DNA from: Komagataeibacter sp. FNDCR2
GTDB taxonomy: Bacteria > Pseudomonadota > Alphaproteobacteria > Acetobacterales > Acetobacteraceae
Direction of reading: 5' to 3'
Assembly (NCBI RefSeq): GCF_021295395.1
Contig: NZ_JAIWOU010000001.1
Span: forward strand, 747,001-811,000
DNA: 64,000 nt
The translations under genes were made by a program, and so were the position numbers. Below the pieces are notes generated by a model, which worked only from the letters and a program-made list of their open reading frames with translations, was not told the DNA's origin and searched no databases. The stretch's first letter is position 1. Each line of letters starts with the position of its first letter. This document shows, piece by piece, positions 57,998-64,000 of this stretch.

Positions 57998-59292
57998 GCG
58001 AGTCCGGAAAAACCGCCACAGTCTCGCTGGACGGCAAGGACATTTCATTGCCCATGCTGTCCGGCACGATGGGGCCGGATGTGATCGATATCCGCAAACT
58101 GCCGGCGCAGGCTGGCGTATTCACCTACGATCCCGGTTATGGCGAAACGGCGTCATGTTCCAGCAAGATCACCTTCATTGACGGTGAAAAGGGTGTCCTG
58201 CTGCATCGTGGCTACCCCATCGCGCAATTGGCCGAACAGGCCACCTTCATGGAAGTGGCCTATCTGCTGCTCAACGGTGAACTGCCGGACAAGGCGCAGT
58301 ATGACGGGTTTGTAAACTCCATCAAGCACCACACCATGCTGCATGAGCAGATCCGTAATTTCTTCAACGGTTTCCGCCGCGATGCGCACCCCATGGCCAT
58401 CCTGTGCGGCACGGTCGGCGCGCTGTCCTCCTTCTATCACGAAGGGCTGGACATCTCGAACGCGACAAGCCGCTACCAGTCGGCCATGCGCATCATCGCC
58501 AAGATCCCGACCATCGCGGCATGGGCCTACAAATACACGCAGGGCGAGCCCTTCATCTATCCGCGTAACGACCTGTCCTATGCGGAAAACTTCCTGTCCA
58601 TGATGTTCGCGGTACCCAGCGAGCCGTACAAGATCAACCCGGTTCTGGCCCGTGCGATGGACCGCATCCTGATCCTGCATGCGGATCATGAGCAGAATGC
58701 CTCCACCTCCACCGTGCGCCTTGCCGGGTCCACCGGGGCCAATCCGTTTGCATGCATCTCCGCCGGTATCGCCGCGCTGTGGGGGCCCGCGCATGGCGGG
58801 GCCAACGAAGCGGTGCTGAAGATGCTGGCCGAAATCGGCCACAAGGACAACATCCCCGAGTTCATCGCCAAGGTGAAGGACAAGACCAGCGGCGTGCGCC
58901 TGATGGGCTTTGGTCACCGCGTGTACAAGAACTTCGACCCGCGCGCGAAGATCATGCAGGCTACCTGCCATGAGGTACTGGGCGAACTGGGCATCAAGGA
59001 TGACCCGCTGCTGGATCTGGCGATCGAGCTGGAAAAGATCGCCATTAATGACGAATATTTCGTCAAGCGCAGCCTCTACCCGAATGTCGATTTCTATTCC
59101 GGCATCATCCTCAAGGCCATGGGCATTCCCACCAGCATGTTCACCGTGCTGTTCGCCGTGGCCCGCACCACGGGCTGGATCAGCCAGTGGAAGGAAATGA
59201 TCGAGGAACCGGGCCAGCGTATCGGCCGTCCCCGCCAGCTTTATGTCGGCTCACCCGAACGCAACTTCACCCCGTTCGACAAGCGTGGCTGA
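57994..59292 (+). CDS. gltA: citrate synthase (aarA/gltA type)
   Basis: Citrate synthase condenses acetyl-CoA and oxaloacetate; in Acetobacter aceti the homologue aarA is needed for acetic acid resistance. The 432 residues match the type II bacterial enzyme, with the catalytic histidines in [12 protein letters not shown] and [11 protein letters not shown] and the catalytic Asp in [22 protein letters not shown] lies about 10 bases before the ATG. A leader with a strong hairpin and a short overlapping reading frame precedes it. Two hairpins follow its stop. Confidence 0.97.
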   Translation: MSESGKTATVSLDGKDISLPMLSGTMGPDVIDIRKLPAQAGVFTYDPGYGETASCSSKITFIDGEKGVLLHRGYPIAQLAEQATFMEVAYLLLNGELPDKAQYDGFVNSIKHHTMLHEQIRNFFNGFRRDAHPMAILCGTVGALSSFYHEGLDISNATSRYQSAMRIIAKIPTIAAWAYKYTQGEPFIYPRNDLSYAENFLSMMFAVPSEPYKINPVLARAMDRILILHADHEQNASTSTVRLAGSTGANPFACISAGIAALWGPAHGGANEAVLKMLAEIGHKDNIPEFIAKVKDKTSGVRLMGFGHRVYKNFDPRAKIMQATCHEVLGELGIKDDPLLDLAIELEKIAINDEYFVKRSLYPNVDFYSGIILKAMGIPTSMFTVLFAVARTTGWISQWKEMIEEPGQRIGRPRQLYVGSPERNFTPFDKRG

Positions 59293-59304
59293 GTAACCTG
59301 ATGC

Positions 59305-59330
59305 CAGGCGGGGAATAAGTCCCCCGCCTG
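59305..59330 (+). terminator. GC-rich hairpin after citrate synthase
   Basis: CAGGCGGGG pairs with CCCCGCCTG (9 bp) around AATAAGTC, 12 bases past the stop. No T-run follows directly. Confidence 0.55.
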
Positions 59331-59352
59331 CACGGGTATATGACCCCGCTGG

Positions 59353-59378
59353 TGGAGCGGGCCTTACGCACCGCTCCA
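59353..59378 (+). terminator. second hairpin after citrate synthase
   Basis: TGGAGCGG pairs with CCGCTCCA (8 bp) around GCCTTACGCA. A T-rich run (59398-59404) follows about 20 bases on, so this pair of hairpins may together end the transcript. Confidence 0.5.
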
Positions 59379-59406
59379 TTACTTTCAGGGTATCTGGTTT
59401 TTTTCC

Positions 59407-59461
59407 GTAAAAGCCTTCAGTCAGTACGAAGGCAAGCGAACGGGAAAGCCCGTGTATTTAC
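59407..59461. other. possible three-way-junction structured RNA
   Basis: Outer arms GTAAA (59407-59411) / TTTAC (59457-59461) enclose two perfect hairpins, GCCTTC/GAAGGC (59413-59418 / 59428-59433) and ACGGG/CCCGT (59440-59444 / 59449-59453) with an AAAG loop. The element lies between the citrate synthase terminators and the convergent small gene. It is symmetrical enough to fold on either strand, so orientation is unknown. Confidence 0.35.
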
Positions 59462-59507
59462 CGTGACATGAAAAATGGAAGCCATTGGGGCGACAATTAT
59501 ATGCCCC

Positions 59508-59771
59508 TTAATGCTGTTCCTCGCACTCGCACCCGTTCGTGGGGCCGGAGCGCCGCTGGATCACATGATGATCGATCCATTCCGATACCAGACGCCGGGC
59601 CTCGTTAAGCGAGGATTCGGGGTGGTGGATACGGTATAGGGTCGTGCAGGCGTGAAATGCCGACACATCACTGCTCCCGACGCCACGCAGTTCCTGGTAG
59701 GCTGTGATTACGGCGCGCTCACATTTGCGAGCGATGCGACTGTTTTCAGCAGACACGATGCGATGATCCAT
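59508..59771 (-). CDS. 87-residue protein of unknown function with a Fur-box-like operator
   Basis: I do not recognise this protein. The first 70 residues look helical and soluble (NSRIARKCERAVITAYQELRG, SLNEARRLVSEWIDHHVIQ), with a central cysteine and several histidines, and a Cys/Glu/His tail GCECEEQH that could bind metal. There is no signal peptide or membrane segment. No good Shine-Dalgarno precedes the ATG, but a 15/19 match to the Fur box lies 4-23 bases upstream and overlaps a GATAAT -10-like element, implying a very short leader. An iron-related role is inferred from the operator only. Confidence 0.6.
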   Translation of the reverse strand: MDHRIVSAENSRIARKCERAVITAYQELRGVGSSDVSAFHACTTLYRIHHPESSLNEARRLVSEWIDHHVIQRRSGPTNGCECEEQH

Positions 59772-59775
59772 CAGT

Positions 59776-59794
59776 GAGAATGATTATCAATATT
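59776..59794. promoter_or_regulatory. Fur-box-like operator
   Basis: GAGAATGATTATCAATATT matches the classical 19-bp Fur consensus at 15 positions by eye, including the AATGAT core and ATCA. It lies directly before the ATG of the minus-strand small gene and covers its likely -10 element, so bound Fur (or a Fur-family relative) would block transcription. The plus-strand pyrE start is about 200 bases away, making it a less likely target. Confidence 0.6.
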
Positions 59795-59997
59795 GTGATG
59801 TTAAAACGAATAACCCGTTTGGGCAAGGTAAACGTAACCTTACACGGCATTAACCCTGTCACGTTATATTTCCCTGCCTGCTTTTTTTCGCGTTTTTGGG
59901 TGCGGGGCGCGCAGACCGATGGATTTTCCCCTCCGTTGCGGTTAATCGTCTCTCCTGTCATTCGTAATATTGAATATCATTTGGCCGGAGATAGGGT

Positions 59998-60759
59998 ATG
60001 CACGACGCCACGGGAAACGGGGCTGGACTTTCAACGGGTTCAACAGCGTGGGACCGCGATGCCGCATTGATGACGGCGCGCCTGCTGCTGGAAATCAAGG
60101 CCGTCAACTTCCGCCCCGATGATCCCTATACCCTGACATCCGGCTGGAAATCCCCGGTTTACATCGACTGCCGCCGTATCATCTTCTTCCCGCGCGCGCG
60201 GCAGAAGATCATGGAACTGGCGGTTGAGAAGATCGGTCGCCATGTCGGTTACGAAAGCATCGACGCCGTGGTGGGGGGGGAGACGGCGGGGATTCCCTTC
60301 GCCGCCTGGATTGCCGACCGCATGATGGCGCCCATGGCCTATGTGCGCAAAAAGCCCAAGGGTTTCGGCCGTAATGCCCAGATCGAAGGTGACGTGCCCG
60401 AAGGCATGCGCACCCTTCTGGTGGAAGACCTGACCACGGATGGTTCATCCAAGGTGCAGTTCGCCAAGGCCCTGCGCGCGGCCGGCGCGCTGGTGGACCA
60501 TACATTCGTGGTCTTCTTCTATGGCGTGTTCCCCGGTGCGTACCGCACGCTGGCGGACATGAACATAAGCCTGCACGCCCTGTGCACATGGTGGGACGTG
60601 CTGGAAGCCTGCGCGGGCAAGCCCTATTTCTCGGAAAAGGATGCCGCCGAAGTCCGTCGCTTCCTTGAAGATCCCTGCGCATGGTCCGCGAAGCATGGCG
60701 GTGTCGGCAGCGCGGAAGAGGCGCTGGCGCTCAAGGCCAAGCGCGACGCGGGCGCCTGA
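59998..60759 (+). CDS. pyrE: orotate phosphoribosyltransferase
   Basis: PyrE attaches orotate to PRPP to form OMP in pyrimidine synthesis. The 253-residue protein has LTSGWKSPVYIDCRRIIFFPRAR, VVGGETAGIPFAAWIADRM and the PRPP-binding motif LLVEDLTTDGSSKVQFAKALRAAGA, with the KPKGFGRNAQIEG loop. It is longer than the 213-residue E. coli type because of a short leader and C-terminal helices. GGAGATAGGG precedes the ATG. It lies 15 bases before murI. A TTAATC/TAATAT pair with 17-base spacing near 59942-59970 is a possible promoter. Confidence 0.96.
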   Translation: MHDATGNGAGLSTGSTAWDRDAALMTARLLLEIKAVNFRPDDPYTLTSGWKSPVYIDCRRIIFFPRARQKIMELAVEKIGRHVGYESIDAVVGGETAGIPFAAWIADRMMAPMAYVRKKPKGFGRNAQIEGDVPEGMRTLLVEDLTTDGSSKVQFAKALRAAGALVDHTFVVFFYGVFPGAYRTLADMNISLHALCTWWDVLEACAGKPYFSEKDAAEVRRFLEDPCAWSAKHGGVGSAEEALALKAKRDAGA

Positions 60760-60774
60760 TCAGCCTGCCGGTTG

Positions 60775-61632
60775 ATGCCGCGTATCCTTACTTTTGATTC
60801 CGGCATTGGCGGGCTGGGCGTGGTGGCACAGCTTCGCACGCTCCTGCCCGGCATGCCGGTTGACTACCTGGCGGACACCGCCGTCTTCCCCTATGGGGAG
60901 CAGCCCGATGCGCCGCTGCGTGCGCGGATTGTCCATCTGCTGGGCCGCGCCATTGACCGCCTGCGGCCCAGCGTGGTGGTCATTGGCTGCAATACGGCCA
61001 GCACCCTTGCGCTGGACAGCCTGCGCGCGGCCTATGATGTGCCTTTTGTCGGTTGCGTGCCGCCCATAAAATGGGCAGCGGACCATACCCGCACCGGCAC
61101 GATCGGCCTGCTGGCCACCCGCGCGACAGTGCGCCGCCCCTACCTGAAAGATCTGCGCGCGCGTTTTGCGCCCGACTGCACGCTTCTGGCCTATGGCGCG
61201 CGCGGGCTGGCCGATATGGCGGAGGCCGCTTTCCGTGGCGTGCCGCCTGACCACAAACAATTAAGGGCGGAACTCGACGGCCTGTTTGGCCAGCCACGGG
61301 GTGGGGAAATCGACGTGGTGGGCATTGGCTGCACCCACTACACCTTCCTGCTCAACGCCATGCGTGAAATCGGGCCGCCAGACGTAACCTGGCTGGACCC
61401 GGCCCCGGCCGTTGCAAAACAGACCGCGCGCATTGTGGCTGAACTGAACGGGCCGGACGGCCCAGGCAGCCCGGACCAGCCGGAACGGGTATTTTTTACT
61501 GCCCTGCCGGATGATCCGGCCACCCTGCAACCCGGGCTGCACAGGCTGGGATATACCCAGAACGCCCCATGTCTGTTTGAACCGGACAGGACCAGCAGCC
61601 CCACATCGGTCACGACCGGCGCGGTTGAATAA
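60775..61632 (+). CDS. murI: glutamate racemase
   Basis: MurI makes D-glutamate for peptidoglycan. The 285-residue protein has the N-terminal ILTFDSGIGGLGVVAQL, the first catalytic cysteine in VVIGCNTASTLAL and the second in VGIGCTHYTFLL, plus TAVFPYGEQPDA. The ATG at 60775 is preferred to the TTG just before it. It follows pyrE closely and converges on the polyprenyl synthase gene (21-base gap). Confidence 0.95.
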   Translation: MPRILTFDSGIGGLGVVAQLRTLLPGMPVDYLADTAVFPYGEQPDAPLRARIVHLLGRAIDRLRPSVVVIGCNTASTLALDSLRAAYDVPFVGCVPPIKWAADHTRTGTIGLLATRATVRRPYLKDLRARFAPDCTLLAYGARGLADMAEAAFRGVPPDHKQLRAELDGLFGQPRGGEIDVVGIGCTHYTFLLNAMREIGPPDVTWLDPAPAVAKQTARIVAELNGPDGPGSPDQPERVFFTALPDDPATLQPGLHRLGYTQNAPCLFEPDRTSSPTSVTTGAVE

Positions 61633-61653
61633 CCCGCAAAAGCGGACGCGGCT

Positions 61654-62658
61654 TCAGCGCAGCCGGTTGACCGTATAGCTGGCCGTATCCTGCAAAAGCT
61701 GACGCAGGCGGCTGGGCGGGAAGATGGACAGGGCCTCACACGCGGCCTGCGCGTAGTCCATGGCCCGGTCCAGGGTGATACGGATGGCGTCGGTTTTCTC
61801 GATCAGGCTCAGGGCATGGTCGAGATCGTCGGGTTCCTGTTCGCTTTTTTCGATCACGCGCTGCCAGAAGGCACGATCCTCGTCCGAACCGGCGGCATAG
61901 GCAGCCAGTACGGGCAGGGTGATCTTGCCTTCGCGGAAGTCATCGCCCACCGTCTTGCCCAGACGGGCCTGATCCGCCGCGTAATCCAGCGCGTCATCCA
62001 CCAGTTGGAAAGCCATGCCCAGATTGGTGCCATAGGTCTCGAGCGCGTGTTCCACACGGGCATCACGCTCGGCCACGACGGCGCCCACACGGCACGCGGC
62101 GGCGAACAGGGCGGCGGTCTTGCCATGAATGACTTCGAGATACTGCTCGATCCGGGTGGACAGGTCATTCTGCGTGGACATCTGCAGCACCTCCCCTTCC
62201 GCGATCGTGGCGGAAGCGGAGGACAGGATGTTCATGACCTTGAGCGAACCGTCATCGGTCATGAGCTGGAACGACCGGGCGAACAGGAAGTCCCCCACCA
62301 GCACCGACGCCTTGTTCCCGAACACCGCGTTCGCGCTGGCCATGCCCCGGCGCAGGGAACTTTCGTCCACCACGTCATCATGCAGCAGCGTGGCCGTATG
62401 GATGAACTCCACGCACGCGGCCAGCGCCACATGGCGCTGGTGCGTGGCGTCGGGGCGGTAACCGCACAGCCGCGCGGAAGCCAGCGTCAGCAGCGGGCGC
62501 AGCCGTTTGCCGCCAGCCGCGACCAGGTGGGCCGCAAGCTGTGGAATGAGTGCGACCGGGCTGTCCATCCGCTCGACAATGGCGCGGTTACACGCGGCCA
62601 TGTCATCAGCAAGATATTCCGCCAGATCGCGCAGGGCGACTTCTGATCCATCTGCCAT
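61654..62658 (-). CDS. long-chain polyprenyl diphosphate synthase (ubiquinone side chain)
   Basis: This trans-prenyltransferase makes the octaprenyl- to decaprenyl-length tail of ubiquinone. The 334 residues have GGKRLRPLLTLASARL, the first Asp-rich motif LLHDDVVDESSLRRG without the insertion seen in short-chain enzymes, GNKASVLVGDFLFARSFQLM, and the second motif LVDDALDYAAD. Together with ubiA it serves quinone synthesis; product chain length needs biochemical data. ATG 62658 has AAGGGG about 12 bases upstream. It is divergent from the trmN6-like gene, as in many alphaproteobacteria. Confidence 0.93.
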   Translation of the reverse strand: MADGSEVALRDLAEYLADDMAACNRAIVERMDSPVALIPQLAAHLVAAGGKRLRPLLTLASARLCGYRPDATHQRHVALAACVEFIHTATLLHDDVVDESSLRRGMASANAVFGNKASVLVGDFLFARSFQLMTDDGSLKVMNILSSASATIAEGEVLQMSTQNDLSTRIEQYLEVIHGKTAALFAAACRVGAVVAERDARVEHALETYGTNLGMAFQLVDDALDYAADQARLGKTVGDDFREGKITLPVLAAYAAGSDEDRAFWQRVIEKSEQEPDDLDHALSLIEKTDAIRITLDRAMDYAQAACEALSIFPPSRLRQLLQDTASYTVNRLR

Positions 62659-62776
62659 CGGGCGGCGAGCCCCTTCGTCTTTCTGACTTGCCGTTTCGTC
62701 GGATTCCGGCAGACTAACTGCTAGGGCCAAAAGGTTACTCTCCCGGTTCCGAAAATATGAACATGGATACGAGTAT

Positions 62777-63613
62777 ATGGGCGGCGCTGGAATAACGGTC
62801 AAGCCAGAGCACACAGAGATACGACGCGGGGCAGACACGACATTACCGCCTGTGCCCGCGGGCCTGCCCCCGGTCACGACGGGCACCCTGCTGGGTGGAA
62901 AGGTGCTGTACCGGCAGTTTCGCACCGGAAACAGGACCGGACTGGAACCTGTTCTCATGGCTGCGTTCGTGCCCGCACGGTCCGGACAGACGGTAGTGGA
63001 AGGCGGATGTGGCGCCGGGGCCGGGCTGCTGTGCCTTGCGAATCGGGTGCCGGGACTTGCCGGAATCGGGGTGGAGCATGACCCCGCCAGCACGGCGCTC
63101 GCGCAGCATAATTTCGTGCTGAACGGGCGGCACAACCTGCGCGCGTGCACCAGCGCCATCCCTACCCTGCCCGATGACCCGGTGCTGTCCGGCCCGGGCA
63201 TACGCCGGGTCGATCATGCCTTCGCCAACCCGCCATGGCATGGGCATGAGTCCTCGGCCTCCACCCACGCACGCCGTGATCTGGCCCGACGCCTGCCGCC
63301 AGGCGCGCTGGCGCAATGGATCCACGCCCTTGCCGCCCAGCTCCGCCACCACGGCACGCTGACACTGGCGCTGCCCGCCAGCCTGCTGGCCGCCGGGATC
63401 AAGGCCATGGAGGACGTTCCGCTTGGCCGGATCCGGATCTTCCCCTTCTGGCCCGCGCGCGACCGACCCGCGCGCATCGTGCTGCTACAGGGCTGCGCGA
63501 ATGCACGGGCGGGCAGTGAACTGCTGCCCGGCCTTGTCCTGCATGAAGCCGATGGCCGCTTTACCCCCGCCGCCCGGCTGGTGCTGGAAAAGGGCGCGCC
63601 GCTCCTGCCCTGA
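62777..63613 (+). CDS. TrmN6-like tRNA1(Val) (adenine(37)-N6)-methyltransferase
   Basis: TrmN6 methylates N6 of A37 in tRNA1(Val). The 278-residue class I methyltransferase has an AdoMet site VVEGGCGAGAGLLCLANRV, GVEHDPASTALAQHN and the amino-methylase motif FANPPWHG (NPPW type). The first Gly-loop is EGGCGAG where many homologues have D(L)GxGxG. The N-terminus TTGTLLGGKVLYRQFRTGNRTGLEPVLMAAFVP matches alphaproteobacterial members. Alternative substrates among small adenine methylases are possible. It is divergent from the polyprenyl synthase gene and converges with nrdB. Confidence 0.85.
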   Translation: MGGAGITVKPEHTEIRRGADTTLPPVPAGLPPVTTGTLLGGKVLYRQFRTGNRTGLEPVLMAAFVPARSGQTVVEGGCGAGAGLLCLANRVPGLAGIGVEHDPASTALAQHNFVLNGRHNLRACTSAIPTLPDDPVLSGPGIRRVDHAFANPPWHGHESSASTHARRDLARRLPPGALAQWIHALAAQLRHHGTLTLALPASLLAAGIKAMEDVPLGRIRIFPFWPARDRPARIVLLQGCANARAGSELLPGLVLHEADGRFTPAARLVLEKGAPLLP

Positions 63614-63633
63614 AGCGGCACGCGCGGCGGACC

Positions 63634-64000
63634 TCAATCCGCAAAGGCTTCGTCCCACGTGCCGGTGGTGGAGGCGCGGCTGTATTCCGTCGCACGGTTT
63701 TCAAAGAAATTGGCATGCTCGACCGCATTGACCATTTCATCCACCCACGGCAGCGGATTGACCGCGATGTCATAGATGCCATCAAGCCCAAGCTGGCCAA
63801 GACGGCGGTTGGCGACAAAGCGGATGTATTCCTTGACCTGCATGGCGTTGAGTCCCTCGACCGGCCCCATCTCGAAAGACAGGTCGATGAAGGCGTCTTC
63901 ATGTTCGACAATATCACGGCAGATCTGGGCAATGTCGTCGCGCAGCGCGTCGGTCCAGATTTCGGGGTTTTCATGCACGAACACCCGGAACAGCCGCGCC
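63634..64000 (-). CDS. nrdB: ribonucleoside-diphosphate reductase beta subunit, 5' end cut by window edge
   Basis: The visible last 120 or so residues are the C-terminal part of a class I ribonucleotide reductase small subunit, which houses the diiron-radical cofactor. They include IAQICRDIVEHEDAFIDLSFEM, MQVKEYIRFVANRRLGQLGL, NPLPWVDEMVNAVEHANFFENRATEYSRA and a C-terminal tail that contacts the large subunit. The FENRATEYS end is typical of NrdB. The metal ligands in the earlier half lie partly outside the window. Confidence 0.93.
   Translation of the reverse strand, partial: ARLFRVFVHENPEIWTDALRDDIAQICRDIVEHEDAFIDLSFEMGPVEGLNAMQVKEYIRFVANRRLGQLGLDGIYDIAVNPLPWVDEMVNAVEHANFFENRATEYSRASTTGTWDEAFAD

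Overview
The window is a GC-rich chromosomal segment from an alphaproteobacterium, most likely an acetic acid bacterium (Acetobacteraceae, Komagataeibacter/Gluconacetobacter-like). The main clue is a 505-residue succinyl-CoA:acetate CoA-transferase (aarC) lying about 2.5 kb from a citrate synthase of the aarA/gltA type, the modified citric acid cycle of acetic acid bacteria. Supporting clues are the alphaproteobacterial gene content (CarD, a TamA-TamB pair, a 1513-residue SMC) and glutathione-dependent formaldehyde oxidation. Species cannot be fixed from sequence reading alone. I see no insertion sequence, integrase, prophage or CRISPR array. Coding is dense and most genes are housekeeping.

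Layout. 1-9.4 kb: rsmE (cut by the window edge), ubiA, a dienelactone hydrolase, a GntP-type gluconate permease, pncA, and the conserved yfgM-like/bamB/der cluster, then a family 9 glycosyltransferase. 9.4-19.7 kb: ygfZ, hisI and a small membrane protein on the plus strand, facing a long minus-strand run rpmI-rplT-(terminator)-pheS-pheT-pstS-lpxB; then an SDR oxidoreductase, a UPF0178 protein and a serine-rich small protein with its own promoter and a structured 3' region. 20-30.9 kb: tRNA-Gln(CTG), ppx/gppA, rlmE, a ROK sugar kinase, then tusA-xseB-ispA-dxs-tlyA-rlmN-argG and an FKBP lipoprotein ending in a clear terminator. 31-38 kb: trpS-yjbQ, the formaldehyde pair frmA-fghA, a bestrophin-like channel, carD, yjdM and an MFS exporter. 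38-49.4 kb: tamA-tamB (minus), then miaB-phoH-ybeY-tlyC with overlapping reading frames, and a DsbA-like thiol oxidoreductase. 49.4-59.8 kb: smc, aarC (minus), a metallophosphoesterase, chorismate mutase, a SixA-type phosphatase and citrate synthase. 59.5-64 kb: a small gene with a Fur-box-like operator, pyrE, murI, a long-chain polyprenyl diphosphate synthase, trmN6-like and the 3' part of nrdB (cut by the window edge).

Functional links. IspA and Dxs supply isoprenoid precursors, the second polyprenyl synthase makes the quinone tail, and UbiA joins a polyprenyl tail to the quinone ring. BamB, TamA/TamB, LpxB and the glycosyltransferase serve the outer membrane. RsmE, RlmE, RlmN, TlyA, YbeY, MiaB, Der and TrmN6 are rRNA/tRNA maturation or ribosome assembly factors. 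AarC and citrate synthase together handle acetate/acetyl-CoA flux.

The observations most worth checking are regulatory: a 19-codon upstream reading frame with a strong Shine-Dalgarno and a stop that overlaps the citrate synthase start codon; a Fur-box-like operator over the start of an unrecognised 87-residue gene; a possible three-way-junction RNA after citrate synthase; a terminator/attenuator between rplT and pheS; and the serine-rich gene with nested inverted repeats over its stop codon.
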